Shown here in pieces: positions 43,711 through 53,929 of a stretch of 64,000 nt of DNA (its first letter is position 1; every line of letters begins with the position of its first letter). The notes under the pieces are model-generated. The model made no database searches. It was not told the origin of the DNA and worked only from the letters and a program-made list of their open reading frames with translations. Both the position numbers and the translations under genes were made by a program. The DNA comes from an unidentified eubacterium SCB49 (lineage in GTDB: Bacteria; Bacteroidota; Bacteroidia; Flavobacteriales; Flavobacteriaceae): contig ABCO01000001.1 of assembly GCA_000170815.1 (NCBI GenBank), positions 248,001-312,000 of the forward strand, in the 5' to 3' direction.

Positions 43711-44646
43711 ATGAGTCGTTACACCATTGCTTTTTATAATTTAGAAAATCTCTTTGATACTGTAAATGATCCCAAAAAAATGGACGAAACATTTACGCCA
43801 AGAGGAGCTGCGCGGTGGAATGAGCAAAAACTTGAGGCAAAAGTGCAAATGCTAGGGGCGGTTATTCCTACTATTGGACAAGCAGATAATCCTTTTGCAC
43901 CTGTTTTAATAGGTGTCGCTGAGGTAGAAAATGCAACAGTTTTAAAACAACTGGTTAAGGTTGAACCATTAAAGGACTTGGGTTATTCTTTTGTGCATTT
44001 TGATTCTCCAGATGAGCGAGGGATAGATACAGCATTACTATATAGGTCTTCATTTTTTAAGGTTATAGAAAGTAAGGCCGTTCATGTACTTATTGAAACT
44101 GAAAAGGGGCACCCAGATTTAACACGTGATATTCTACATGTTGTGGGTGAGCTTGAGGGACAGCGGGTTCATGTTTTAGTGAATCACTGGCCGTCTAAGA
44201 GGGCAGGCGAAAAAGAAACAGCTTATAAACGAATGGAGGTCGCAAATCAAAATAGAGCTGTTATTACTGAAATAAAAAAGACCGAACCGGATGCTCGTAT
44301 CATTATCATGGGTGATTTTAATGACGATCCTCAAAGTGATAGTATATCTCAATTAGTAGGTACAGATTTTTATAACCCCATGGAGCTTTTGTTAACCAGA
44401 GATGATGGAAGTACTAATTATAGAGGTAAATGGAATTTGTTTGACCAAATTTTAGTTTCAAATAATTTTATGAAACCTTATGATAACCCATTTACGTTTG
44501 AGAAGGCGGCTATCTTTAATTCGGATGCTGTTGTGATACAAGATGGAGATTATAAGGGTAACCCTTTTAGAACGTATGCAGGGCCAAAATACCTAGGAGG
44601 TGTTAGTGATCATTTTCCAGTATATGCGGTATTTAAGGTCAAATAG
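43711..44646 (+). CDS. Endonuclease/exonuclease/phosphatase family protein
   Basis: This 311-residue EEP hydrolase lacks a signal peptide, starting directly with SRYTIAFYNLENLFD. It keeps the family elements GVAEVENATVL, DERGIDTALLY, NHWPSKRAGEK, MGDFNDD and SDHFPVYA. It is a paralogue of the lipoprotein at 7753-8853, so the organism seems to hold a cytosolic and a surface version of the same fold. The substrate is unknown; nuclease or phosphatase activity is possible. A TATATTTA element (43650-43657) lies 54 bases upstream but has no clear -33 partner. Confidence 0.88.
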   Translation: MSRYTIAFYNLENLFDTVNDPKKMDETFTPRGAARWNEQKLEAKVQMLGAVIPTIGQADNPFAPVLIGVAEVENATVLKQLVKVEPLKDLGYSFVHFDSPDERGIDTALLYRSSFFKVIESKAVHVLIETEKGHPDLTRDILHVVGELEGQRVHVLVNHWPSKRAGEKETAYKRMEVANQNRAVITEIKKTEPDARIIIMGDFNDDPQSDSISQLVGTDFYNPMELLLTRDDGSTNYRGKWNLFDQILVSNNFMKPYDNPFTFEKAAIFNSDAVVIQDGDYKGNPFRTYAGPKYLGGVSDHFPVYAVFKVK

Positions 44647-44751
44647 CGTGTTTTAACGATGTATTTTGCTTTTTAACGAAAACTATTTTTTGCTAAAGAT
44701 GAAATGTTTTTAGAGTGAGTTTTTTTGTTTCGATCTAGGTATACTTGCAAA

Positions 44752-44931
44752 ATGTCAACGGGTTTTGTTATATATATTCTACTACTACTGGTACTATTTG
44801 TAATAATAGGCTATGGAATTCATATTATATATAAAATAAAAGAAGCGCGATTATTAGGAAAAAATATTTCTAAAAAAAATTGGCTTTACACAATTACAAC
44901 AAAGTATTTTATAAAGAAATTTAAAGAATAA
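44752..44931 (+). CDS. Small single-pass membrane protein
   Basis: This 59-residue protein has one hydrophobic helix (about 5-25, VIYILLLLVLFVIIGYGIHI) followed by a basic, charged cytosolic tail (KIKEARLLGKNISKKN and KKFKE). The ATG at 44752 is preferred over an in-frame TTG at 44725. A hairpin terminator follows its stop. The family is not recognised and the gene could be spurious, but its hydrophobicity profile and the terminator support a real gene. Confidence 0.45.
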   Translation: MSTGFVIYILLLLVLFVIIGYGIHIIYKIKEARLLGKNISKKNWLYTITTKYFIKKFKE

Positions 44932-44948
44932 TTTTGTTCATTTGAAAT

Positions 44949-44985
44949 ATCAGGCTCTATCTTCCTGATTTTTGATGTTTTTTTT
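44949..44985 (+). terminator. Possible rho-independent terminator after the small membrane protein
   Basis: A 6-bp stem ATCAGG (44949-44954) with CCTGAT (44964-44969) is followed by two T-rich runs ending at 44985. The stem is short, so the call is moderate. Confidence 0.55.
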
Positions 44986-45356
44986 CAAATAAAAAAGATC
45001 TTTTAAAATCTTTAATGGTAAGGTTTTTATTTGTTAGAATACATCTAATTTTCTTGTGTTTTTCTTCGCGTATTTTTATGATTTTTTCTTCCTGTTTTAT
45101 TCAATGATAATCTTAAGTGTTTATTACACTATTGTTTATCGATGTTATAAATATGAAAGAATGATATGCTATTTAGTTTTAAAGGAAAATATCATTAAGT
45201 TTTTCTGTAATTTTAACTATGGTTTTTTAGCTCTGAAAACCACGACATTTACCTGTGATGATTAACATTTATTTTACTTTTTTGTTTAACAAATTGTTAA
45301 TAATACTAAATTTTCGATATTTTAGTGCCCTCAAATAAATAATTAGGAATACCATC
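44986..45356. other. Intergenic region before the T9SS module
   Basis: This 371-base AT-rich stretch precedes the first giant T9SS substrate. An in-frame TTG-started run of 69 codons (45056-45265) is low-complexity and not believed. No strong TAnnTTTG element is seen near 45357; the sequence just upstream carries ACAAATTGTTAATAATACT and a short ATTAGGAAT. Confidence 0.4.
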
Positions 45357-48300
45357 ATGACAAAAAAACTACTCCTAGGACTTACCTTTATTCTATTTTC
45401 TATTATCACTTTCGCTCAAGCACCTGTAAACGACTTGTGTGCAGATGCGATAGTTGTTAATTGTGGAGATATTGTAACGGGAAACACAGATATGTCTACT
45501 AACACCTCTTCGCCAGAAGATAATTGTGGAACAGGAAATGGAGCGCCAGGTAACTGGTATAGTTTTGCTGGTAATGGAGATATAGTAGATCTTTCGTTAT
45601 GTAATTCTAGCTATGACACTAAAATTAGAGTGTATTCAGGTAACTGTAATACATTAGTTTGTTTGGGTGGTAATGATGATTCTTGTGGTTTGCAGTCTGA
45701 GTTTACATTTGTGTCAGATGCTTCAACAAATTATTTTATATATGTTTTTGGTTTTGGAACAGGTACTGGTGATTATGAATTATCTGTTAATTGTACAACG
45801 CCACCTCCTGCACCAGTGAATGATGAGTGTTTAACAGCGTTACCTCTTTTGGTGAATGCAGACGAATCTTGTGATTTGTTAAACGAAAATTTAACAGTAG
45901 GTGGTGCTACAGATTCTAACTTACCTAACTCATGTGTTGGAACAGCAAATGATGATGTATGGTTTACATTTGTTGCAACAGCTACTTCTCATATTATAGA
46001 AATATCAAATGTTCAAGGGTCACCAACAGATCTTGTGCATTCTGTTTTTCAGGGTGATTGCGATAATTTAATAAATATCACTTGTAGTGATCCTAACCAG
46101 AGTTTAGTGTCAAACTTAGCAATTGGAGATGAATATACAGTTCGTGTTTTTACTTATGGCACAACACCTATTGTTACTACTACTTTTGATTTGTGTATTA
46201 AACAACTTCCTCCAGCTCCAGATAATGATGAGTGCGATGATGCTACAGTTGCTTTAGTGAATCCAGATGGGTTTTGTAATCTAATTACACCAGGAAGTCT
46301 TGTTGGTGCTACAGATTCTAATCTTGAAAATACATGTCCGGGTGTTGCAGATGATGATGTGTGGTTTGAGTTTGTTGCCTTGTCAGAGGTTCAGATAATA
46401 GAATTACAAAATATTATAGGTAGTCCTAGTGATTTAACACATTCTGTTTATGAAGGAGATTGTGATAATTTAGTGCTTGTAAACTGTAGTGCTGAAGATC
46501 AAAGTTTTGTAACAGGATTAACTATAGGTGAAACCTATTATATAAGAATTTTTACTGCTGGTGCAGAACCTGTGAACGATGTTACTTTTGACCTTTGTAT
46601 TCGTAATGGTCAAGTAGATATTGTTTGTGACGATGGTCCTTATAACAATACTTTTTGTTATGAAAACAATAGTACAGTTCAAAATATTTTTCAAGGAGAT
46701 AGTGCATTTCCTTTGCGTTTAATAATAAATGCTGGAGAAGTAGAAAATGGATGGGATGAGTTTATTGTATTAGATTCTGATGGAGTTACAAACTTAAATG
46801 CAGCAGATCCTTACGGGAATAACGGTGACTTAGCCGGGCTTGTTTTCACTGCAACTGGAAATTCTATTTCATTTCAAGTACAAAGTGATTTTGTAAACAG
46901 TTGCGGCTCTAATGGACAAACAGAAATTGATTACACTGTAATTTGTTTAGATTGTTCAGAACCAGAAGCAACGTATGAGGTAGTAGGAATGTGTGAGCCT
47001 ACAGCATCTTTTAATGTAGAGGTTACTATTACAGATATTGGTTCTACAGGTAGTGTTTTAATTACTGACGATGTGGGTGGTGCACCTCAAACGGCAACTG
47101 CGCCAGGGGTTTATGTTATGGGGCCTTATGATGCTGTAAATGATATTGTTACTCTTTCATTAGATCCAGGTAATGTAAACTGTATTGTTACAAGTGAACC
47201 TTTTTCTTATGTATGTGTAGTAGATGGGTGTTATGTTATTCTTGATGCAGGTGAAGATGTGTTTTTAGACTGTGCCACAGAATGTGTTGATCTTGAAGCT
47301 AATATTATTGCTGAGCCAGGATTGGATACTTCAGAGTATATAATACAAGGTCCTTTATGTGACGTGCCACCTGTAGAAGGGGGTACGCCTACAGGTCTAG
47401 TAATAGATGATAGATTTAGTGAAGCTATAGATATACCATTTACATTTAACTATTTTCAGAATGATTACACGCAATTGGCAGTTGGTGCAAATGGACAGGT
47501 TACATTTAACGCAGCGTCATTTGATCAAGCTAGTGGTTATGCAATAGAGCCAGGAGAAACCTTGCCTAGAATAGCCAACCCTCAATTTCCAGCAAATACA
47601 ATTCATGGTGCTTTTCATGATATTGATCCTGGAACAACAGGAGATGTAGATCAGATTAATTACTATGTTTCTGGTATTGCTCCTTTTAGAATATTTGTTA
47701 TCAATTTTGATAGTATTCCTCATTTTCTTTGTGACGATGTAATTACAACACAACAGGTGTTATTATATGAATCATTAAATGTGATTGATGTAAACTTAAT
47801 TAACAAGCCTATATGTTCTACTTGGAACGATGGTTTAGCTACTTTAGGATTGCAAGGAAATGACTTGACAGAATTTAGTGTGCCTGAAGGTAGAAATACT
47901 GGTGTTTGGGAAGCTACAAACGAAACTTGGCGTTTTGTTCCTGCAGGTCCTCAAAATTCAGAGAGTTCTTTTACTTGGACAGATCCTTCTGGTACAGTAG
48001 TAGGAACAGATCCTGTATTAAATGTTTGTCCTAGTACTACTACAACATATACTGCGACATTGACAGTAGAGTTAGAAGATGGTAGTTTAGAGGTAAGAGA
48101 AGATGAGGTGACCGTAACTCGTGAAGAAGGATGTATTAATTTTGACTGTACAGAAGCTCAGTTCTTTGAAAACTTTGGACAAGGTACATCGCCAGAAGAT
48201 CATGCTTTTATACCAGCACCTTATACGTTTGATGGATCTGGTCAACTTGACCCAGAAGAGTATTCAGTTCAAAATGGATTAAGCCCTATCAACGGATCAT

Positions 48301-50060
48301 GGCATCAAAATTTAGAAGATCATTCTCCTAATGATACCAATGGAAATGCGTTAATAATAAATGTAAGTGATCTAGCAGCAAATGCAGAGTTTTACCGTAG
48401 AGAAATAACGGTAGAACCAAATACAGACTATTATTTTTCTGTGTGGGTAACTACAATGTATGATACAGATTCAAATATTTGTGCAAATGGGGGAGATCCT
48501 ACAAATTTTGAATATAGATTTGAAGATACTGCTGGTGTTACGGTAGGAACGGCTAGTACAGGTGATGTTGTTAATGGATCAGAATATGAGTGGTTACGTT
48601 TTACCTTAGAGTTAAACTCTGGTGCAAATTCAACATTAGATTTAGTATTTGAAAATAATGAATTTGGTGGCTGCGGAAATGATTTTGCAATTGATGATAT
48701 TGGGCTTTACTATGAAGGTACACCTCCAGACATTACTATGCCAGATGATATTATTGGTTGTGATGAAGATGAAGATGGGTTTGCTATATATGACCTAACT
48801 GCACAAAATGATGTGATATTAAACGGTCTAGATCCAGCAGATTATACAATTACATTCCATACACTAGAAGATGACGCAATGACTGGAGCTAATGCGATAG
48901 CAGATCCAGATATGTATACAAACACTACAAACCCAGAAACAATTTGGGTTCGTGTGCAACGTGTTGATCAAGATTCTTGTTTTAGTATTACACAATTTAC
49001 AATTGAAATAGGACCAAATCTCGATTTAGGAATTGATATTCCAGCGTTATTTGAAATTTGTTCAAACGAAGATTTTCCAGCCATTGATGGTACAGTAACT
49101 AATACAGATATAGATTTGGCGCTTGTGACTTATGAGTGGAAAGATGCTTCAGGAGCAGTCGTATCTACAGATGCTATATTTATACCTACAACAGGTGGTG
49201 TATATACATTAGAAGTTTTTGCCCCTGTTTGTGGTGTTAATATCTACACAACCGAAGTTGTGGTCTTTAATGCACCAGCATTAGATTTAGGTATGGACCA
49301 ATCGTTCTGTGAAGGCGATGATGCATTTGAGATAGTTCCTAGCATTTCAGGAGATACAACAGGTATCATATATGAGTGGAGTACAGGAGAAACAACACCT
49401 ACAATTACAGTGCAAAGCACAGGGGTGTATACACTTACAGTTACAGTAGGTGTGTGTTCCGTAAGTTCAACGGTAGCAGTAGAGTTTTTACCTGTGCCCG
49501 TAGTGACTCTTGGTGCAGATTTTCAGACTTGTCCAGATATGGATACAACATTAACGGCAACAGTAGATGTAGAAGATGATGTAACGTATGAGTGGATTGA
49601 TCCAAACGGAAATGTGGTTACTAACGATGATGGAACACCTACAACAACTTCTACGATTGTAGTACAAGTGCCAGCTGGCACTGTAGGAGTATCAACCTAT
49701 ACTGTAAATGTTTTTAACGGAATTTGTATAGGTTCAGATACGATAGATATTTTGTTATACGATGTTGATAATTGTGTTGTTTCTCAAGGTATATCACCTA
49801 ATGATGACGGAATGAATGACACCTTAGATCTTCAGTTTTTAGATGATCGTTCAGGTATCGAATCGTTCCAAATATTCAATAGGCTTGGTGCAGCAGTTTA
49901 CACAAATAATAATTATGTAAACGAATGGGGTGGACAAACAGATGATGGTGAGTTGTTACCTACCGGAACCTATTATTATGTGATTATTTTAGAAAATGAA
50001 GACCCTGCTTATGAAAGTAGAGAAGTAAGTGGATGGGTTTATTTGAACAGAGAAGAATAG
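45357..50060 (+). CDS. Giant secreted protein with T9SS type B sorting domain (first copy)
   Basis: This 1567-residue protein starts with a signal peptide (MTKKLLLGLTFILFSIITFA). Three related beta-sandwich repeats follow (about 24-150, 155-283 and 288-412), each with NDxC, a WYSF/WFxF strand and a CDNL/YDTK-type strand. A CUB-like stretch, a nidogen-like region and Ig-like modules fill the centre. The last 95 residues (QGISPNDDGMNDTLDL, IFNRLGAAVY, TGTYYYVI) are the gliding-motility-associated C-terminal domain that marks type B T9SS substrates. It is predicted to be on the cell surface as an adhesin. It heads a four-gene block with a paralogue, PorP/SprF and an OmpA-like protein. Confidence 0.92.
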   Translation: MTKKLLLGLTFILFSIITFAQAPVNDLCADAIVVNCGDIVTGNTDMSTNTSSPEDNCGTGNGAPGNWYSFAGNGDIVDLSLCNSSYDTKIRVYSGNCNTLVCLGGNDDSCGLQSEFTFVSDASTNYFIYVFGFGTGTGDYELSVNCTTPPPAPVNDECLTALPLLVNADESCDLLNENLTVGGATDSNLPNSCVGTANDDVWFTFVATATSHIIEISNVQGSPTDLVHSVFQGDCDNLINITCSDPNQSLVSNLAIGDEYTVRVFTYGTTPIVTTTFDLCIKQLPPAPDNDECDDATVALVNPDGFCNLITPGSLVGATDSNLENTCPGVADDDVWFEFVALSEVQIIELQNIIGSPSDLTHSVYEGDCDNLVLVNCSAEDQSFVTGLTIGETYYIRIFTAGAEPVNDVTFDLCIRNGQVDIVCDDGPYNNTFCYENNSTVQNIFQGDSAFPLRLIINAGEVENGWDEFIVLDSDGVTNLNAADPYGNNGDLAGLVFTATGNSISFQVQSDFVNSCGSNGQTEIDYTVICLDCSEPEATYEVVGMCEPTASFNVEVTITDIGSTGSVLITDDVGGAPQTATAPGVYVMGPYDAVNDIVTLSLDPGNVNCIVTSEPFSYVCVVDGCYVILDAGEDVFLDCATECVDLEANIIAEPGLDTSEYIIQGPLCDVPPVEGGTPTGLVIDDRFSEAIDIPFTFNYFQNDYTQLAVGANGQVTFNAASFDQASGYAIEPGETLPRIANPQFPANTIHGAFHDIDPGTTGDVDQINYYVSGIAPFRIFVINFDSIPHFLCDDVITTQQVLLYESLNVIDVNLINKPICSTWNDGLATLGLQGNDLTEFSVPEGRNTGVWEATNETWRFVPAGPQNSESSFTWTDPSGTVVGTDPVLNVCPSTTTTYTATLTVELEDGSLEVREDEVTVTREEGCINFDCTEAQFFENFGQGTSPEDHAFIPAPYTFDGSGQLDPEEYSVQNGLSPINGSWHQNLEDHSPNDTNGNALIINVSDLAANAEFYRREITVEPNTDYYFSVWVTTMYDTDSNICANGGDPTNFEYRFEDTAGVTVGTASTGDVVNGSEYEWLRFTLELNSGANSTLDLVFENNEFGGCGNDFAIDDIGLYYEGTPPDITMPDDIIGCDEDEDGFAIYDLTAQNDVILNGLDPADYTITFHTLEDDAMTGANAIADPDMYTNTTNPETIWVRVQRVDQDSCFSITQFTIEIGPNLDLGIDIPALFEICSNEDFPAIDGTVTNTDIDLALVTYEWKDASGAVVSTDAIFIPTTGGVYTLEVFAPVCGVNIYTTEVVVFNAPALDLGMDQSFCEGDDAFEIVPSISGDTTGIIYEWSTGETTPTITVQSTGVYTLTVTVGVCSVSSTVAVEFLPVPVVTLGADFQTCPDMDTTLTATVDVEDDVTYEWIDPNGNVVTNDDGTPTTTSTIVVQVPAGTVGVSTYTVNVFNGICIGSDTIDILLYDVDNCVVSQGISPNDDGMNDTLDLQFLDDRSGIESFQIFNRLGAAVYTNNNYVNEWGGQTDDGELLPTGTYYYVIILENEDPAYESREVSGWVYLNREE

Positions 50061-50145
50061 CTGTATTTAAAAGAGTTTTTAGGTATAATTAATATCTAAA
50101 AACTTTTTTAAACCTATATAAGTACTTATAAGTAAAAGTTAATTT

Positions 50146-53100
50146 ATGAATAAAAAAATACTATTCGGTTTTATTGTTGCTTTAATTGGGATGCAAGTTT
50201 TTGCACAAGCCCCAGCAAATGATTTATGTGCAGATGCAATTGCTATCGGTTGTGGTGATATTGTTATTGGTGATACTAGTACGGCAACAGAAACAGGTGA
50301 GGTTGTAGATTTTTGTGGTACAGGAGACGGTGCTCCAGGAGTTTGGTATTCATTTGCAGGAACAGGAGATAATATAACAGTATCATTATGTGATTCTAGT
50401 TATGATACAAAATTACAGGTGTTTACTGGAAATTGTAATGGCCCTGTTTGTATAGATGGATCAGATGATGCTTGTGGTACACAATCTGAAGTGACTTTTA
50501 CTTCAGACTCTAATTCTAATTATTTGATTTATGTATTTGGATTTGGGACTAGTGTAGGAGAATTTACATTAGAAATAACCTGTGCTGCACCACCGCCAGA
50601 TACCGTAAATGATTTATGTGAAGATGCTTTGCCAATATCATGTGGAGAGACTTTAACAGGATTTACAGATAACTCTACAACAACAGGAGCGCCAACAGGT
50701 ACTTGTGGAACAACCTCTGGAGCACCAGGAAACTGGTATAGCTTTACGGGTACAGGAGATATCGTGACGGCTTCATTATGTAGCGGAACTAATTATGATA
50801 CTAAAATTCAAATTTATTCAGGTAACTGTAATAGTTTAATGTGTGTAGATGGTAATGATGATTTTTGTGGTCTTCAATCTGAAGTAACCTTTGTCTCAGA
50901 TCCATTTACTAATTATTTTATTTATGTCTATGGTTTTGGGTCTAATGTAGGTACATATGGGTTAGAACTAACTTGTGTTACGCCATCACCGCCACCACCA
51001 AACGATGAGTGTGATTTATCTGCTGCTGCTGCACTTGTAAATCTTGATGATCAATGCACTTTATTAAATCCTGGAACTATTGCAGGAGCAACTTCATCAA
51101 ACGTTGTAAATGATTGTGTTGGGACGGCCAATGATGATGTTTGGTATTCTTTTGTAGCTACCACAGAAATACACACAATAGAATTGTTAAATATAGCTGG
51201 TGGTACTACAGATTTGGTTCATGCAGTGTATGAAGGTCCAGATTGTGATAACTTAACCCAACTTTTTTGTAATGATCCTAATGATAGTTTTGCTACAGAT
51301 CTAGTTGTTGGAAATACTTATTTTATTAGAGTTTGGTCTTGGGGTACTTCTGCTTTAGAGTTAACAACATTTGATTTATGTATAGCATCTTTTATACCGC
51401 CTACCCCTCCTGTTAATGATGAGTGTGATGGAGCAATTGTAGCAGGTGTAAATACAGATGATACGTGTACTGTTGTAACTGCAGGAACTGTAACTGGAGC
51501 CACAGATTCTGGGGTTACTTCTTCTTGTCCAGGTAATTCAAACGACGATGTTTGGTTTGAGTTTGTTGCAACGTCAAATGTTCATAACATAAACCTACAA
51601 GATATTGTTGGAGATGGATTTCCAGATTTAGTACACGCATTATACTCTGGTGCTGACTGTGATAACTTAACAGAGTTGTATTGTAGTGATGCAAATAATA
51701 GTACAAGCAGCGATTTTATTATTGGAGACACATATTATATTAGAGTATTTAGCTTCGGAAATGTGCCTTTTCAAGAAATTGATTTTAATCTTTGTATTAA
51801 TCAAGGCTTAGAAACTATAATTGTAAACGGTGTTAATGATCCACAAACAAATTTAACTGCAGAAGAACTGGTAGAACAAGTATTTGTAGAACAAGGTGGT
51901 TGTGGTACTGTTGATATTACCTTTACTAACTTACAAGAAAATCCTGCGGGAGTAACTGACATTAATCAAAGAAGTTGGGGTTACTTTAAAAAAGGAAACT
52001 CATCATTTGATATAGAAGATGGAATAATACTATCATCTGGTTATGCAGATTCTGCAGAAGGAGGTAATGATCAATCAGGTACTTCAGATACTGGTACTGG
52101 TTGGGCAGGAGATGTAGATTTACAAGCAATTTTAGATAACCAATATGGTACTACGGTACCAACGCAAAATGCTACGGTATTTGAATTTGAGTTTACGTCA
52201 AACATTCCTTTAGTTACTTTCGATTTTATTTTTGCTTCAGAAGAATATGAAGATGATTTTGAATGTTCAGATAGTTTTAGAGATGGATTTGCGTTTTTGG
52301 TTAAAGGACCAGGAATTCCAGACACTTCTGGAGCCCCTTTTGGAGGTGTGAATATTGCTTCTATTGAAGGTTCAGATAATGTGCCTGTAAGTACAGCAAC
52401 AATACATAGAGATACTTTTTTATGTGGTGGTGAAGTAGAAGGTGTTAATTATTTTCCAGATTTATATGTGAGTAACTGGGCAGATAACTTAAATGCACAA
52501 CCTGTTGAGTTTGATGGTTTAACTTCTGTTCTAACTACAGCTACTGTTCCTTTAGAAATTGGTGAGACATATACGGTTAAATTGGTAATTGGAGATAGAT
52601 CTGATTCTGCATTTGATTCTGCTGTATTCTTAGCAGGAGGTAGCTTTGATTTAGGTTCGTTAGATTTAGGTGGTGATATCACGATAGGTGGTGGAGATGC
52701 ACTTTGTGAAGGTGAAGAGATTACTTTAGTTGCGGGAGAATTTGAAGACGTTACAATAGTTTGGACAAAAGACGGTACAGTTATTCCTGACGAAACAAGT
52801 GGAACATTAATAGTGACAGAAACAGGAACTTATGAGGTAACAGTAACATTTAATAATACTACCTGTGAGATTGGGGATAGTATTTTTGTAGAGTTTTTTG
52901 AAAAACCTTTGGTTGACCTGGGATCAGATTTATTAGTTTGTGATGGGAACACCATTACAATAGATGGGACACCATCAAATGAGGCAGACTTAACTAATAT
53001 AACTTATCAATGGTCACTAGACGGCGTAGACCTAGCAGGTGAAACTAATGCAACTATCATGGTGTCTGATGAAGGTGTTTATGCAGTTGTTGTAGGAGCA

Positions 53101-53904
53101 AGCGGTGATTGTATAGGTACTGATGAGGTTTTTGTTAATGCGCTAGATTTTAATGTAAACCTCGGTGATGATATGTCATTTTGTGGTGAAGAATCTTTTA
53201 CAATCGTACCCGTAATTGAAGGAGAAGATGCTACAAACGCTTCTTATTTATGGAATACTGGAGAAACATCACCTACTTTGGTAGTGACAACTACTGGGAC
53301 TTACAGTTTAGAAGTTACCATAGAAGGATGTACGAGCACAGACGAAGTTTCAATTACGTTACTAGATCAACCTGTTGTTACTATTTCTGCAACAAGAATG
53401 GATGCTACTGGTGAAGCGGTTGTAAAATGTGCAAATGACACAGAAACATTAACGGCTATAGTAACAGAAGCAGATGCTAATGCTGTTACTTATACTTGGT
53501 TCTTAGATGGAGGAGAAATTGCAAACGAGACTTCTGCTACAATAGATATTACAGAAGAAGGCTTGTATCAAGTAGAAGTTAACGGTGCAGGTTGTATTGC
53601 AACAGATGATATCTCCGTAGCATTTTTTGATAATGCAAATTGTATTATAACACAGGGAATATCTCCAGATGGTGATGGTCTTAATGATTCTTTAGATTTA
53701 GAATTTTTAAACGTACAACCAGGAATTGATAAATTGAGCATATTTAATCGTCATGGACTTCTGGTTTTTGAACAAGCTAATTATGTGAATGAATGGCACG
53801 GACAAGCAGATAATGGAAATGAATTACCTGTAGGTACCTACTACTATGTAATTAACTTAGTAGAAGGTGAAGCACTAACCGGTTTCATCTATTTAAACAA
53901 ATAA
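50146..53904 (+). CDS. Giant secreted protein with T9SS type B sorting domain (second copy)
   Basis: This 1252-residue paralogue has a signal peptide (MNKKILFGFIVALIGMQVFA), four of the NDxC repeats (about 24-150, 155-280, 287-415 and 425-555), a choice-of-anchor L-type domain (about 565-840, with FDFIFASEEYEDDF), several Ig/PKD-like modules (840-1150) and a type B sorting domain at the end (QGISPDGDGLNDSLDL and IFNRHGLLVFEQ). It begins 85 bases after the first copy, on the same strand. The two proteins share domain types but not a full-length match, so they look like old duplicates that have diverged. Cell-surface adhesion is likely. Confidence 0.92.
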   Translation: MNKKILFGFIVALIGMQVFAQAPANDLCADAIAIGCGDIVIGDTSTATETGEVVDFCGTGDGAPGVWYSFAGTGDNITVSLCDSSYDTKLQVFTGNCNGPVCIDGSDDACGTQSEVTFTSDSNSNYLIYVFGFGTSVGEFTLEITCAAPPPDTVNDLCEDALPISCGETLTGFTDNSTTTGAPTGTCGTTSGAPGNWYSFTGTGDIVTASLCSGTNYDTKIQIYSGNCNSLMCVDGNDDFCGLQSEVTFVSDPFTNYFIYVYGFGSNVGTYGLELTCVTPSPPPPNDECDLSAAAALVNLDDQCTLLNPGTIAGATSSNVVNDCVGTANDDVWYSFVATTEIHTIELLNIAGGTTDLVHAVYEGPDCDNLTQLFCNDPNDSFATDLVVGNTYFIRVWSWGTSALELTTFDLCIASFIPPTPPVNDECDGAIVAGVNTDDTCTVVTAGTVTGATDSGVTSSCPGNSNDDVWFEFVATSNVHNINLQDIVGDGFPDLVHALYSGADCDNLTELYCSDANNSTSSDFIIGDTYYIRVFSFGNVPFQEIDFNLCINQGLETIIVNGVNDPQTNLTAEELVEQVFVEQGGCGTVDITFTNLQENPAGVTDINQRSWGYFKKGNSSFDIEDGIILSSGYADSAEGGNDQSGTSDTGTGWAGDVDLQAILDNQYGTTVPTQNATVFEFEFTSNIPLVTFDFIFASEEYEDDFECSDSFRDGFAFLVKGPGIPDTSGAPFGGVNIASIEGSDNVPVSTATIHRDTFLCGGEVEGVNYFPDLYVSNWADNLNAQPVEFDGLTSVLTTATVPLEIGETYTVKLVIGDRSDSAFDSAVFLAGGSFDLGSLDLGGDITIGGGDALCEGEEITLVAGEFEDVTIVWTKDGTVIPDETSGTLIVTETGTYEVTVTFNNTTCEIGDSIFVEFFEKPLVDLGSDLLVCDGNTITIDGTPSNEADLTNITYQWSLDGVDLAGETNATIMVSDEGVYAVVVGASGDCIGTDEVFVNALDFNVNLGDDMSFCGEESFTIVPVIEGEDATNASYLWNTGETSPTLVVTTTGTYSLEVTIEGCTSTDEVSITLLDQPVVTISATRMDATGEAVVKCANDTETLTAIVTEADANAVTYTWFLDGGEIANETSATIDITEEGLYQVEVNGAGCIATDDISVAFFDNANCIITQGISPDGDGLNDSLDLEFLNVQPGIDKLSIFNRHGLLVFEQANYVNEWHGQADNGNELPVGTYYYVINLVEGEALTGFIYLNK

Positions 53905-53929
53905 TTGAATAATATTAATAAGCAAAATA

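Noticed and set aside
45056..45265. A 69-codon open frame in the gap before the T9SS module
   Set aside because: It starts with TTG, is rich in Phe and Tyr from AT-rich DNA and has no recognisable motif.
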